Source of the DNA: Symbiodinium microadriaticum
Taxonomy: Eukaryota; Sar; Dinophyceae; Suessiales; Symbiodiniaceae
Direction of reading: 5' to 3'
NCBI GenBank assembly: GCA_001939145.1
Contig: LSRX01000008.1
Span: 688,957-752,956 of the forward strand
Length of the DNA: 64,000 bases
Shown here: positions 10,062 through 20,882 of the stretch, piece after piece
Numbering within the stretch: the stretch's first letter is position 1
Layout: the number at the start of each line of letters is the position of its first letter
Translations under genes and position numbers: made by a program
Notes under the pieces: generated by a model
What the model was told of the DNA's origin: nothing
What the model saw: the letters and a program-made list of their open reading frames with translations, nothing else
Databases searched by the model: none

Positions 10062-10496
10062 TCACATAAAACCCGAAAATTCCAGACAAACCCTTTCAAG
10101 AACCATGTAAACCCTTCTAGATTTTGCGCAACCGTCATGAACAGCATGCGTGGACCTGCACTGCGGATGGCGAGTGTTGGCATGATTGCTTCCATCTTCA
10201 AAGTCCGTCCTCTCTTTGCGCAAGGCGTCTGACGGGAAGCCGAAAGTGCCGAAAGGACTTGGCCACGTCGGGGCTACGCTGGATGCATGGTCCCATGTAT
10301 TTGGATTTCGTGTGTCTTCGTCGCTGTCGCCTGCATCTTGACTTCCTGTCGTCCCCGTGGCTTGAAAAACATCATCATCGCTGTCCTCAACCGTAGCCGT
10401 GTCGACTGGCTGAGGAGTCGGCACGCTTTCAAGATCATCGTCGAACAATGTGCCGTACAAAGCAGGAGCCGAAAAGGCTCTGTGCAACAAGAACAC
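10062..10496 (-). CDS. Candidate acidic protein exon, minus strand
   Basis: A 144-codon minus frame contains a strongly acidic Asp/Glu/Thr/Ser-rich block (about residues 18-62) followed by a Pro/Trp/Phe-containing stretch, a composition not explained by simple repeats. It lies just inside the right inverted-repeat arm, pointing inward. No domain recognised. Confidence 0.3.
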   Translation of the reverse strand: MFLLHRAFSAPALYGTLFDDDLESVPTPQPVDTATVEDSDDDVFQATGTTGSQDAGDSDEDTRNPNTWDHASSVAPTWPSPFGTFGFPSDALRKERTDFEDGSNHANTRHPQCRSTHAVHDGCAKSRRVYMVLERVCLEFSGFM

Positions 10497-10582
10497 TCAA
10501 CCGCTGAAGCCACGTAGACAGGGATTCTGGCAGTATAGTTGTGCATGCTGCGACTGATTTTTTCTCTTCATATTTATAAATA

Positions 10583-10789
10583 TAAAGTGCCTTCCCTCCA
10601 GGCCAGCCTGACTGCAGCAGCCCGGGGGAAGTCCAGCAACAAAGCAAGGCATGTGCATCGTGCATGGGGACCAATTTGGGGTTTAGAACATAAGTTAAGG
10701 CTTTCAGGTTAACGGTGGCTGGACTAGCCGGAACTTCGTTAATCCAAATGTCCTTCCGAGAAATGCCAAACCCAATGGCTTGGACCAGG
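10583..10789 (-). repeat. Right arm of the 3.4-kb-spaced inverted repeat
   Basis: Reverse complement of 7359-7594. The outer border is sharp (CCAATGGCTTGGACCAGG, then no match). No target duplication is visible outside the arms. The frame 10435-10674 on the minus strand continues the reading frame shared with the left arm. Confidence 0.9.
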
Positions 10790-11046
10790 TGAAGCCTTCC
10801 TTGGGGTGCCCATGCTCGCTCTTCTCAGGACTTGGTCACGGCTTGGCGGAGTCCATGTCGCGTCTCGCTAGATTCGAAAAAGCGTCAGACAGAAGTGCAT
10901 TTAAATGCCGGTCAGCCTTCTCACGGCCTTTGCTGTTTGGGCCTGCGGTGCCTCCGATACGGGTTGCGGTGTTTGCTGAACTCGCTCCGCGACTCTTGAC
11001 TTCCATCTGTGCCGGTTACCGACTTTGCCCCCTCCCCAGCAGTTGA
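10780..11046 (+). CDS. Weak candidate exon
   Basis: An 88-codon frame begins at the end of the inverted-repeat arm. Composition is mixed but the length is well within chance. No domain seen. Confidence 0.12.
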   Translation: MDQVKPSLGCPCSLFSGLGHGLAESMSRLARFEKASDRSAFKCRSAFSRPLLFGPAVPPIRVAVFAELAPRLLTSICAGYRLCPLPSS

Positions 11047-11318
11047 TGTTTCCGGGTGCAAGCCGCTTTTGACTAAAAGCTTTCCCTAAGTAGCTGTGGG
11101 AGGGCCTTGGGGGGGGGTTGGGTTTAGGGTTTAAGGTTTGGTCGGGGATTTCACGAAGAATATTTCGTATAATTGCAAAAAGTTGAATACCTACTCTGGA
11201 CTTTGTATGTACTTCCTGTCTTTGGGTGAGTGGCGATTCTTACTGCGCCAATGCTACAATTATACCTTCATTCCGAGGGTCCAGCCTTAGGTTTTAGGGT
11301 TTAGGGTAGTTGTTGTAG

Positions 11319-11480
11319 GCATGTTTGCCTTCACGAGTTGCCTACACTGCAATATGCGGTGGCACGAGCTATGTAATTAGCATTGGTTTCATAAGGGCTG
11401 CAGAGTTGTTAGCGTTTCTCCCAAGAGTGTATGTGACGCGCTTACCAAGATTTCCAAAACACGTGAATAAGTCAGTATAA
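11319..11480 (+). CDS. Candidate exon, unknown
   Basis: 53 codons are open directly after an acceptor-like TTGTTGTAG and end at TAA. The translation is rich in Ala, Val, Ile and Leu with a possible membrane segment in the middle. A TTTAGGG patch (11284-11306) abuts the acceptor. Confidence 0.2.
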   Translation, partial: ACLPSRVAYTAICGGTSYVISIGFIRAAELLAFLPRVYVTRLPRFPKHVNKSV

Positions 11481-11840
11481 GCTTTCATGGATCGTCCCCA
11501 AGTACCTAAACCCGAAACCCTAAACTCTTGTAGAGTATGGTTTACTTAGTATTCTGCATTCCTGGTATGCGAGTCCTCAGGGGCCAGGGCCGGGCTGAAG
11601 CATGAAAATTCTGTTAGAGAAGGGGGGTTAGGGTTTAGGGCTCAAGAGAATGCAGCTACCTGATGTCTGAACCCTAAACCCTAAGTCCTAGACTCTCTTG
11701 CTTCATTTGGATTCTCATATGCATCCTAGTATGGAGGCCCTTAAAGCAGAACGTTTTGGCAACCAGGGGTCTACACTACAGTAGGGTGCAGGGTTCCGGT
11801 TGCAAAAAGGTTTCAACCGAACTTAACCAAAGGAAGAGCA

Positions 11841-12005
11841 CATGCACGCGCGCGCGCACACACACACACACACCCGCGCGTTTTCGCGCACCCAGCCACC
11901 CACCCAGCCACCCACCAAGCCACCCACGCACCCACCCACCAACCCACCTACCTGCCTACGCACGTACATCCGTACAAACATACATACATACATACACACA
12001 CCCAC
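11841..12005. repeat. Compound CG/CA, CCCA and CATA microsatellite
   Basis: Three simple-repeat types follow one another: (CG)n(CA)n at 11846-11880, CCA(C/G)CCA-type at 11888-11950 and (CATA)n at 11978-12005. Frames reported here are Thr/His/Pro translations of the repeat. Confidence 0.95.
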
Positions 12006-12139
12006 ATATGCGTACACATGTTAGACCGATCGCCACTATTCGGTAAAAGCAGAATACTCAAAGCACAACTGTGCAGAAGTCTGCCACCTTAAGCCCCAAA
12101 TTATGACCCCTAAACCCTTTCACTATCCTATACAGTTGA

Positions 12140-12322
12140 AGCCCTGAAGGCCCTGAGCCAACTTTCACGCCTGGAGCCCAGGAAGCCAAGCCGACCACCA
12201 ACGTCCACAAACACTCGTCGATCCCGGCCATGTTGAACACGGAGCACGACACCTGTAGAATGAGAAGGGGATTGAGGTGTCTACCCGAAAGTGTTCTTCC
12301 TTGTGCTCGGGATGGGATTTAG
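12140..12322 (+). CDS. Candidate exon, unknown
   Basis: 60 codons are open between TGA and TAG with a Thr/Pro/His-rich first half and an Arg/Cys-rich end. The opposite strand is also open (12058-12252). No domain recognised. Confidence 0.18.
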   Translation, partial: SPEGPEPTFTPGAQEAKPTTNVHKHSSIPAMLNTEHDTCRMRRGLRCLPESVLPCARDGI

Positions 12323-12659
12323 GTAAAGGCGTGTATATGGGGTTCTTAAAGATTTCTGGGTGCGGTTGCAGGTATATGGTGTTATAAGGATCCAGGAGCC
12401 CGACCTGCCACAAAGATCCTCAACTCCTAGAGTTCAGACCAACGCCGACACCACAAGCCCCGTTGCAACTAGGCCTGCTCCAAGCAACCCGCAAGAAAGC
12501 CGGTAGACCCAAGAGCCGCAAGCCTGGAATAAGCCTAAATCCCTAGCTGACCGACCTGAGACCAGCTCGCCGGAAATCGCATGCGCGGCCGGGAGGACCG
12601 GATTGGAGCTCACAGCATCTCCTTGCAGAAATCAGGGTTTAGGATTTAGGGCCATCGTT

Positions 12660-13017
12660 CACAAAGTAGCAGTGGTGTCGGTAATGGTTATAGCAGTCGT
12701 CGTCGCCCAAGTAGCTTTAGATTCTGTTGTAGTTGCACTTGTTGTAGTTGTTGTTGCTGCTGCTGCTGCTGTCGCTAGAGTTGGTGTTAGTGTTGGTGCC
12801 GGTGCTGTTGGTGTGGTTGTGGTTGGGGTTGGGGATGTTGTTGTTGCTGTTGTTGACGCCTCCTAACGTTTAGTAGTTTAATATACCGCTTACAATTGGG
12901 ATTGGAAATCTTGCTACTACTTCACTCGTAGTCGTACGTCGTCGTCGTCGTAGTAATAGTCGTCGTCGCGCCGTCGCCGTCGCCGGAACCGTCGTCGTCG
13001 TCGTCGTGATAGTAGCA

Positions 13018-13091
<74 letters not shown>

Positions 13092-13137
13092 GTGGTGGTA
13101 GTAGTAGTAGTAGTAGTAGCAGTAGCAGTAGGAGTAG

Positions 13138-13183
<46 letters not shown>

Positions 13184-13184
13184 N
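12660..13184. repeat. GTT/GTC/GTA trinucleotide block
   Basis: Degenerate GTT and GCT triplets (12670-12860) pass into GTC triplets (12930-13010) and then a near-pure GTA run (13021-13183) ending at an N. Poly-Val, poly-Tyr and poly-Leu frames on both strands are artefacts of the repeat. Confidence 0.95.
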
Positions 13185-13370
13185 TACATACCATACCATA
13201 CCATACCATACCATACCATATCATACCATTCCATACCATGCATTGCATTACATTGCGTTGCATTACATTGCATTACATTGCATTACATTGCATTACATTG
13301 CATTACATTGCATTACATTGCATTACATTGCATTACATTGCATTACATTGCAATACATTACATACATACA
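13185..13370. repeat. CCATA pentamer then CATTACATTG decamer repeat
   Basis: Just after the N, about ten CCATA units are followed by roughly ten exact CATTACATTG units (13259-13350), then CATA words. The change of unit is abrupt. Confidence 0.95.
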
Positions 13371-13554
13371 AGCATACATACACAAAAACACTCACACTCA
13401 CACCCAACAACATCACCGGCAACAACAGCAACACAACAAAACTTCAAACCTTGAAGAAGACGTGACTTCGAGCTTCTGAGGAGTTGCTGACGTCCCAGGA
13501 GGAGACGATGTCAAACGTGTTTGGCATCGGCCTTAGGGCGAATGGGGCAGTTTG

Positions 13555-13640
13555 GGATTAAGGGTTACGGCTTCAGGGGTTTAGAGTTTAGGGCCAGGGG
13601 TTTAGGGTTAAGGGTTTAGGCTTTAGGGTTTAGGGTATGC
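13555..13640 (+). repeat. Interstitial telomere-like tract (TTTAGGG)
   Basis: Six to eight degenerate TTTAGGG units. The unique stretch 13641-14040 has a 63-codon frame from 13663 that I cannot distinguish from chance. Confidence 0.8.
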
Positions 13641-14040
13641 GGTTGAGCGTTCATCCCCACTTGTGTGGTCATTGGTCAGGCCACAGGCAAAGTGGCTGGC
13701 AAAGCGGGCCACGACGCCCCATTGTACAGAGACTCAGCACAAGACAGCGTCAAATTTGGCAAAACTAGGTAAATCGAGCCGACACCTCACAAGCACAATG
13801 CTTGTACATTCACCTCTGTTAGGCCTTTGCTGTTACAAGAGCCTGAGTACTTAGGTTTTGGTGCGGCTTTAAACTAAAACCTGGAACCCTTAACATACTA
13901 GTCCTAGCTGTTCAGCAATCTGTATGTACCATATGACCACATCTACCTGTAGTGACAGTAGACTCAAAGCCCTCGAGGTTTCTTCCTCTTTACCGTCTTC
14001 ATGTCCCTCTGCGCCATTCTTGGCGTGAAGAGCCCGCAGC

Positions 14041-14190
14041 TCAGACTATTATTACTGTCATTACGACTATCACTATTACTACTATTGTTGTCATTCTTAT
14101 TGTTCTATTATTGGTATTATTATTAGTTATTATTATGATTAGTCCTATTCTTAGTCTTATTATCATTGTTCTTATTACTATTAGACTGTC
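14041..14190. repeat. Imperfect ATT/TTA trinucleotide repeat
   Basis: ATTATT, TTATTA and CTATTA triplets dominate; frames on both strands are Ile/Leu/Thr low complexity. Confidence 0.85.
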
Positions 14191-14295
14191 CGGAAGACGT
14201 TCACTCGTCAAGGAAGGCAACAATCGGGTGTTTGGGTTTAGGAGACTGGTGTTGTAGGTTAGTTTTCAGTACTTGGGAGAGTCCTGTACTTTGTT

Positions 14296-14320
14296 TAATT
14301 AGGTGCTTGGACCCTTAAGG
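14296..14320. mobile_element. IR-5 solitary end
   Basis: AATTAGGTGCTTGGACCCTT matches the right end of IR-5 (copies at 27827, 38727, 52361) without a left arm. Downstream, 14435-14560 is a 41-codon open stretch of unknown value, and 14580-14995 holds unique sequence with no recognised feature. Confidence 0.5.
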
Positions 14321-14998
14321 TGCTCGGTAGCCCCACCATGAAGGCTTGCATACTCTTCTCGGGTTGAGTAGTGTATGCGGTTCAGCAGGGGGTTACCTGA
14401 CAGCGGCCTAAAACAACCTTTAGGCATGATTTGAACACCAGAGGTGCCGTGTGGCTTTGACCTACTTACCTGGATGGCCGCATACCCCTTAAGATGCCTG
14501 AAGCAACTACTATTCTGCCTCGAAAGACGTAAAGGATCCTCTAGAAGACCTTTGTACTAGATCTAACATACTTCAATTGTCGGGCATTGGGAAGACTATT
14601 CGGGCAGTAGTTCCTGATCGTTCCTAGCATCAAGAGCCCTGAAGCCTAAACCTCTGCTAGCTATCAAGAGGATCTATCGATACGTTGCTGTTCAACAGTA
14701 CTGTAGGAACCTGATTAAGGAACCCTGGTCTTACAACCCCCAAAGAGTAGGGCTCATATTAAGAACCGTAACTTAACAAAGACTCAGGGTTTCTTAATTC
14801 GGCTCCTATCTTAATTAGCAGGGTGTCTAGGCTCCTCAGCCTCACTCTCGTCAAGCATGGTGGCCTACATCAACCTCCTCACAAGTCGTTTTCCCTTGTG
14901 AGATTTTAGCCAAACCCCGGCATCCCAATCCCAGATTCCCGTGACTATTCAAGGCTCGTGGGGCTTAGATTCAGTTCAGGGTTCGAGGTTTTGAAAAT

Positions 14999-15107
14999 CC
15001 CAGAGACTCCAAAACCCCTTAATTAAGGACTAGACCTTAAATCATATTTGGGGTCCTACTAGAATTTAAGGCATATTCCTTAATTCATGGGCTTTGGAAA
15101 ATCTGGG
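14999..15107. mobile_element. IR-7 palindromic element, copy 3
   Basis: Ends CCCAGAGACTCCAAAACCCC and TTTGGAAAATCTGGG, with the core GGGTCCTACTAGAATTTAAG shared with other IR-7 copies. Confidence 0.7.
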
Positions 15108-15201
15108 AAGGTGTAGTAGGGCTGGTGCTGTAAGGTCAAGGATGGCGGAGACGAGTTCACTGTGTGTAGTTTCAGAGGGTTTGGGTTTAGGGTTTAGGGG
15201 A

Positions 15202-15287
15202 GTCTCCATTGTAGTTCCTTTTTTGTTTAAGCAGTTTTAGTAAAATTAGGATCCGATAAGGTAACCCCAAAAGGAACTACAATGGAC
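15202..15287. mobile_element. IR-6 palindromic element, copy 2
   Basis: Ends GTCTCCATTGTAGTTCC and GGAACTACAATGGAC; TA follows on the right (15288-15289) and the left flank is a TTTAGGGG tract, so the left TA is lost. Confidence 0.7.
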
Positions 15288-15349
15288 TATTATAGGCATA
15301 GGACTACAGGATCCAGTTACGAGTACATCTGGACAACCCAAAACCTCCA

Positions 15350-15425
15350 TCAAGGTTTAGGGTTTAGGGTTTAGGGCTTAGGGCTTATAGGGTTTCTAGG
15401 GTTTAGGGTTTAGGGTTTAGGGTAT
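15350..15425 (+). repeat. Interstitial telomere-like tract (TTTAGGG)
   Basis: About ten near-exact TTTAGGG units with one GCTTAGG variant. Confidence 0.9.
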
Positions 15426-15514
15426 ACTCGAGCCAAACCTGGCTTTGAAGTTGGGAGCCGGGTTTCGGGGAGTTTCGAAAACTACAACCAACGCGGGACT
15501 CCGAGGGTCAAGAT

Positions 15515-15720
15515 ACTAAACCTTAAACCCCTCAACCCTAAGCCCCTAAAACCTCAAACCCTTAAACCCTTTAAACTCTAAACCCCTAAACCCTAAACCC
15601 TTAAGCCTAAACCCCCCAAACCCCTAAACCCTAAGCCCTTAAGCCAACCCCTAAACCCTAAACCCCTAAACCCCGAAGTCTTAAACCCAAACCCTAAGAG
15701 CCCAAAGCCCCTTGCATTTT
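15515..15720 (-). repeat. Interstitial telomere-like tract (CCCTAAA)
   Basis: Degenerate CCCTAAA, CCCCTAAA and CCCTTAAA units. Together with the tract at 15350 the arrangement is G-strand then C-strand around a 90-bp island. The following island 15738-15802 is open in one frame and ends in an AG|GTAGGC donor-like site. Confidence 0.85.
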
Positions 15721-16058
15721 TAAAACCCTCCACTTGAGGCCTCGAGGGGTCGTTGTTCATGACGGAGGAGATGTACAAGAACTTCAAGGAGCGGTTATTT
15801 AGGTAGGCCTTTGGGTTTAGGGTTCAGGGAATACTGGGCGTAAGATTAGTTATGATTCTTTTTCAGAAGCTTTCAAGTTAAAGGTCTTGTAGAGATCAGG
15901 GCATGATTAGGGTTTGGGGATTGGGGCTTCGTGTGTAGGGCTTAGCGCATACAGTAAGGGGTTTATATAAAGGGTTTAGTTGAGGGGCTTGGGTTAAGGA
16001 TTGAGGCTGTGGCGTTTTTCTTTTCAGAGGGGGGTCTGATGGGATCTGAAGTCTTGGA

Positions 16059-16517
16059 ATGCAGGTCAAGGGTTCAAGAACAGCAATTCATAGCACACAC
16101 TGCACAAGGAGACATTGCGCACCGACCATACGCAGGTCGATGAGATGCGGGAAGGGATCGAGTTTGCAGGCAGGGGCCAAGCTCAGCCTTGCTCACTTCA
16201 TCCGGGAGCACCCTGTCAAGAGGCTGGCCAAGACCGAGGTGAGGTATTACTTGGAGAAAGGCCAGGTGGACGATGAGCTGTTTGGCCGTGGGCAGTTGCG
16301 GAGAGCAGCCATCTTCGACAAGGCCACGAAGCAAACTCGTCTGGAGATTGTTCGCGCGAGTGCCCACTGTCTGCATGTTCGGAGTGACCGGGGGTCACTG
16401 GGATGGACCCAGTGGTTTCCTCTTTATAGTGCTCTCCCTACTGCAGGTTCCTTCCATTGGGATGAACCACACAAGATGTGGGACAACGACCGGCTGGCCA
16501 CTGGCGCACTTCGCTGA
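16059..16517 (+). CDS. Candidate coding region, basic helical protein of unknown function
   Basis: A 152-codon frame; the part after an acceptor-like GAGTTTGCAG (16168) is rich in Lys, Arg, Glu and Leu and reads like a helical domain (about residues 38-100). The upstream 35 residues are Arg/His/Thr-rich and may be intronic. Further open stretches follow at 16576-16761 and 16832-16981, the first region ending in an AAG|GTAAAG donor-like site at 16839. No family recognised. Confidence 0.35.
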   Translation: MQVKGSRTAIHSTHCTRRHCAPTIRRSMRCGKGSSLQAGAKLSLAHFIREHPVKRLAKTEVRYYLEKGQVDDELFGRGQLRRAAIFDKATKQTRLEIVRASAHCLHVRSDRGSLGWTQWFPLYSALPTAGSFHWDEPHKMWDNDRLATGALR

Positions 16518-17154
16518 GGGTTCACTTGAGCCCACTCGCGAGTCTTGAGAAAAGCATTGAACAACGGTTCTGTGCGTGCAAGAACGCATAACGGTGGGCG
16601 TAAGAGTGGTCGGTGCGGCTCTTGCAGACGGATGGCGAATCTGGCATGGCTCGTCCTTTCACGATGCAGCCCGCGCTTCAGTCTTCTCGCTCTGTAACTA
16701 TGGCGGGTCCGTGACGGAGCTCTTCGATAGGCTCTCACGGACGAGAAGCCCTAAACCCTAAACCCTTGAAGCTGCAACTAACCCAGGATTTGTTGAATCG
16801 CACCGCTGGCCTTTGACACAGACCGTAGTGAGAACAAGGTAAAGCTGGTGACCCGTCTAAGGCGATGTCTAGGTTGAGGGAAGGTGTAGTACTCCCTTGC
16901 TGCGGGCTGCAATGGGCCGAGAGTTTTAAGTTCGGTTTCACAGAGTTAGTGGCTTTGGGCTTTCGGGGTGAGGGCGTCTAGTTCTGGTTACTCAAATAAA
17001 AAAGGCGTAATAATTACCCATTTTACTCCTTAGGATTCCGTATTAGAAGAATCGCATAGAAAATCGATGCACAAGTCGTCCTGAAACTGTCGTCGCTTCA
17101 GACTCATGCCCGAAATCACCCCCAACACCCTCTTCCAGTTGTTCAGGCCCCTAC

Positions 17155-17490
17155 CGCAGGTTTAGGGTTGAGGGTGTAGGCCCTACAGTAAGGGCTATAT
17201 GGAGTTGATCGGGTTCAGTGAGGTTATTTTTTTTGGGTGGTTTGAGGGATTTGGGGTGTCGGGGATTCAGGGCTTATAGGGTTTAGGGTTTAGGGGTCGT
17301 GCATCAGAGAATGCAAGGCTGTCGTGACATGTTGGGCATTCGGGCCATCGCCTGTAGATTCCCAGATTAAAACAGACTGCTGAACGAACAGAATTATCCC
17401 GAAAGCCCTAAACCCTGAACCCTGAACCCTAAGCCCTGAACCCGACACCCTAAACCCTAAGCCCTGAACCCGACACCCTAAACCGTGCAG
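17155..17490. repeat. Telomere-like tracts in opposite orientation
   Basis: TTTAGGG-type units at 17160-17190 and 17245-17300, then a unique island, then CCCTAAA/CCCTGAACCC units at 17400-17490. No open frame of note from 17000 to 17716. Confidence 0.75.
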
Positions 17491-17716
17491 AGGTCGGGCT
17501 AGAGTCCTTGTCGAAGCTGACGGACGCAGACCCCGGTGATGTCGGGGAGCCTTCAGTGTGAGTTTTAGAGCTTTAGGGGTTTAGTATTGCAAGATCCTAG
17601 CCAGACAAAGACCATCAGTTGTGAAATCCATTCTTTAGTGTTCCAGAAGTGGTTGTTTAGGTTGTTTAGGGCCCTAATGGTAATGGGAACTCTTGATTGA
17701 TAACCCCCCCCCCCCC

Positions 17717-18647
17717 NNNNNNNNNNNNNNNNNNNNNNNNNNNNNNNNNNNNNNNNNNNNNNNNNNNNNNNNNNNNNNNNNNNNNNNNNNNNNNNNNNNN
17801 NNNNNNNNNNNNNNNNNNNNNNNNNNNNNNNNNNNNNNNNNNNNNNNNNNNNNNNNNNNNNNNNNNNNNNNNNNNNNNNNNNNNNNNNNNNNNNNNNNNN
17901 NNNNNNNNNNNNNNNNNNNNNNNNNNNNNNNNNNNNNNNNNNNNNNNNNNNNNNNNNNNNNNNNNNNNNNNNNNNNNNNNNNNNNNNNNNNNNNNNNNNN
18001 NNNNNNNNNNNNNNNNNNNNNNNNNNNNNNNNNNNNNNNNNNNNNNNNNNNNNNNNNNNNNNNNNNNNNNNNNNNNNNNNNNNNNNNNNNNNNNNNNNNN
18101 NNNNNNNNNNNNNNNNNNNNNNNNNNNNNNNNNNNNNNNNNNNNNNNNNNNNNNNNNNNNNNNNNNNNNNNNNNNNNNNNNNNNNNNNNNNNNNNNNNNN
18201 NNNNNNNNNNNNNNNNNNNNNNNNNNNNNNNNNNNNNNNNNNNNNNNNNNNNNNNNNNNNNNNNNNNNNNNNNNNNNNNNNNNNNNNNNNNNNNNNNNNN
18301 NNNNNNNNNNNNNNNNNNNNNNNNNNNNNNNNNNNNNNNNNNNNNNNNNNNNNNNNNNNNNNNNNNNNNNNNNNNNNNNNNNNNNNNNNNNNNNNNNNNN
18401 NNNNNNNNNNNNNNNNNNNNNNNNNNNNNNNNNNNNNNNNNNNNNNNNNNNNNNNNNNNNNNNNNNNNNNNNNNNNNNNNNNNNNNNNNNNNNNNNNNNN
18501 NNNNNNNNNNNNNNNNNNNNNNNNNNNNNNNNNNNNNNNNNNNNNNNNNNNNNNNNNNNNNNNNNNNNNNNNNNNNNNNNNNNNNNNNNNNNNNNNNNNN
18601 NNNNNNNNNNNNNNNNNNNNNNNNNNNNNNNNNNNNNNNNNNNNNNN
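17717..18647. other. Assembly gap (931 N)
   Basis: The gap is bordered by a C homopolymer on the left and a G homopolymer on the right. Reading frames spanning it have no evidential value. Confidence 1.
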
Positions 18648-18989
18648 GGGGGGGGGGGGAGGGTCATTAATCAAGAGTTGACATTAAACCCTAGGTTACC
18701 TGGTGTACACTCACGAGGTTGTGGGGCGTTGGCTTGGGATCCTTCTCCGGGTCGAGAGGTCAGAACTTCTGTACCTTCAGTTTCCGTGTGGTGCTTATTG
18801 TTTAGGGTCTCGGGTGGGTGTGCTGATGGCTTTAGCCCTCTGCAGTTCCTCTTTTTTCTACCTGTACCTGTTGTCATACGCAAGTTCATAAAGCACGAAA
18901 ACCCACAAACCCTAAACCCTAAACCCTAAACCGCACAAGTTATCACCGAAAAAGGGTGCTAACAAAAGGCGTCCACGTCGGCTCTTGGG

Positions 18990-19110
18990 GCTTCGGGATT
19001 AGAGTGTGGGGCTTTAAGCTTTATGGTTTAGGGCTCCGGGTTTAGAGCTTAGGGTTTAGGGGTTTAGCGGTTTAGGGTTTAGGGTTTAGGGGTTTAGGGT
19101 TTAGGGTTTA
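18990..19110 (+). repeat. Interstitial telomere-like tract (TTTAGGG)
   Basis: About a dozen units, including an exact TTTAGGG run near 19070-19110. A short CCCTAAA patch precedes it at 18905-18932. The unique stretch 19115-19555 shows no feature I can support. Confidence 0.9.
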
Positions 19111-19555
19111 GGGACTGACTGAGGTTTAAACCTGCTTATGACATGTACTCCAGACTCAGATTGCACAGCCCGGAGCATCGCTATAACCCGAGCTCTAAGG
19201 ACACCACTAGGTGAAACTAGCTACGTGTCTTGAGCCATCTTGCGCCAGACGACTAATCAAACAGCCTCGCTCACAATTCTACAGTGGAGTCTGATGCTAT
19301 GCCCAGGTAGGTCGAACCTTCTTGTACATGAAGTATAGTCGTATATGATAGTCTCCCCAGTTACAACACGCGGTCCAAATTGTGCCAAGAACAGTCATAT
19401 CGAGGTCGTACATTAGGCAGGGCCTTCATCTAGGCAGCTTGAAGAACACACATACGTGTTGATTCCCATTTGAAAACAGAGAAACTGCCTCAGTCTTAAC
19501 CGTGATAAGGCTGAAGCCCCCTTAGCCTTAAAGCACTGGAGCTACTCTGTGGGTG

Positions 19556-19640
19556 GGTATATTTGGGCACTTGGATCCTTAGGGTCGGGGTTTAGGGTTT
19601 AAGGTTTTGAGAATTCGGGCCCCGGAGCCCCTGAGCCCTA
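19556..19640. mobile_element. IR-2 solitary end fused to telomere-like repeat
   Basis: TATATTTGGGCACTTGGATC resembles the right end of IR-2 and runs straight into CTTAGGGTCGGGGTTTAGGG. The left arm is missing. Confidence 0.45.
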
Positions 19641-20040
19641 AACCCTAAACCCGAATCCAAAGGTCTACAACGGCTTCCTGCGGAAGCGCGCAGAGCTCGC
19701 AGGGGTCGAGATCCAGCCTCAGCTTGCTGGGGTTCTTGTTCGGGAAATTAAGCTTAAGTTACCTCAACTTTCGGGTCATGAGGAGTTCTATGAGGGCTTA
19801 GGGTCTCGGGTTGGGAGCTTAATTTAGGCTGCTATACTGAGGATCTATAGTGTATAACATGGTTTCCTTCTTAATGGGAAGTTGTACTTACTAACAAAGC
19901 TCTTCAAAGTAAACTCAGCTTAGGACTTGGGCCGTGGTGGAACCGAGGGGTCTGTATATGGGAGGTTGCCTAAAAGAGTGGTTAAGAATTTTATATAAGG
20001 TGGCCATAATTATCTTTGCAGCATGTTTTTTACTCTTTGG

Positions 20041-20461
20041 TATGAGGCGGGGCCCGAGGTTGGGCAAGTGAATCACCCTTGTGGCGCTAGATTAGCGATA
20101 GTTTGGCGCTAGAACAACAAGATATATCCTCATACAGTATACGGGTTTGTATACTATGTTGGAATGCTTTGCCATTTGGTATGTTGTGCAAGTGGCATTT
20201 CGCGCTAGCAGCGCGCTAGTTCCGCGCTAGTGAATTAGCGACAACTTTGTCGCTTGGCACTACTGGCCCAGTCCTGTGTCATGGAAGACTACCAACTATC
20301 CTAATAAGTTCCTGTCTAGACCCTTCATAAACTCTGTGCAGAAGACTACCATATTAGTCTGCGCTAGTGCACTTTTCCCACGCTTTATCATATTTCATAT
20401 GTTGATGGTACGGTTGAGCCAACCAATACTTTTCTCTTAGAGATGAGGCGGGGCCCGAAGG
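20041..20461. repeat. Direct-repeat-bounded segment with GCGCTAG motif cluster
   Basis: The word ATGAGGCGGGGCCCGA occurs at about 20042 and 20443, 400 bp apart. Between them GCGCTAG occurs about six times (20085-20365), sometimes as overlapping inverted pairs such as CGCGCTAGCAGCGCG. No coding frame. The nature of the unit is unknown. Confidence 0.6.
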
Positions 20462-20882
20462 AACACACCATTTCGGCCACATTCAGGCAAAGACATTTAG
20501 GCAACCCCCCATATAGGGCCCTGAGTCAGTTTAGGGCTTAGGGCTTAGGGATGGCAGGGTTTCAGGTTTGTATTTCGGGCCCTAAGACAGTTTACGGTTT
20601 AGGAGCTTAGGGTTTGAGGTGTTTGTCTTGGTGTTGGAGCTTGGCGGTATTATGTCAAGGTCTCAGTAGTGGTGAAATGTGTCGAGTCCGATTGCCTTGT
20701 AGAGTCGTAGAGCCCATTGAAGGTTGAAAACCCTAAACCCTAAACCCAGGCAGCTGGTTCGAGACTCGCGGCGGACTAACCAGCAAATGCGACAATGCGA
20801 TCACACACACACACGCGATTTTTTGATTCTGAATGGGATTTAGGGCTTGGGGTTGAGAGTTTAGGGTAAGTCTACAGCCTGT

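Noticed and set aside
12870..13454. Long frames on both strands (up to 120 codons)
   Set aside because: They are translations of GTA, CCATA and CATTACATTG repeats.
17565..18929. Very long frames across 17.6-18.9 kb
   Set aside because: They consist mostly of N.
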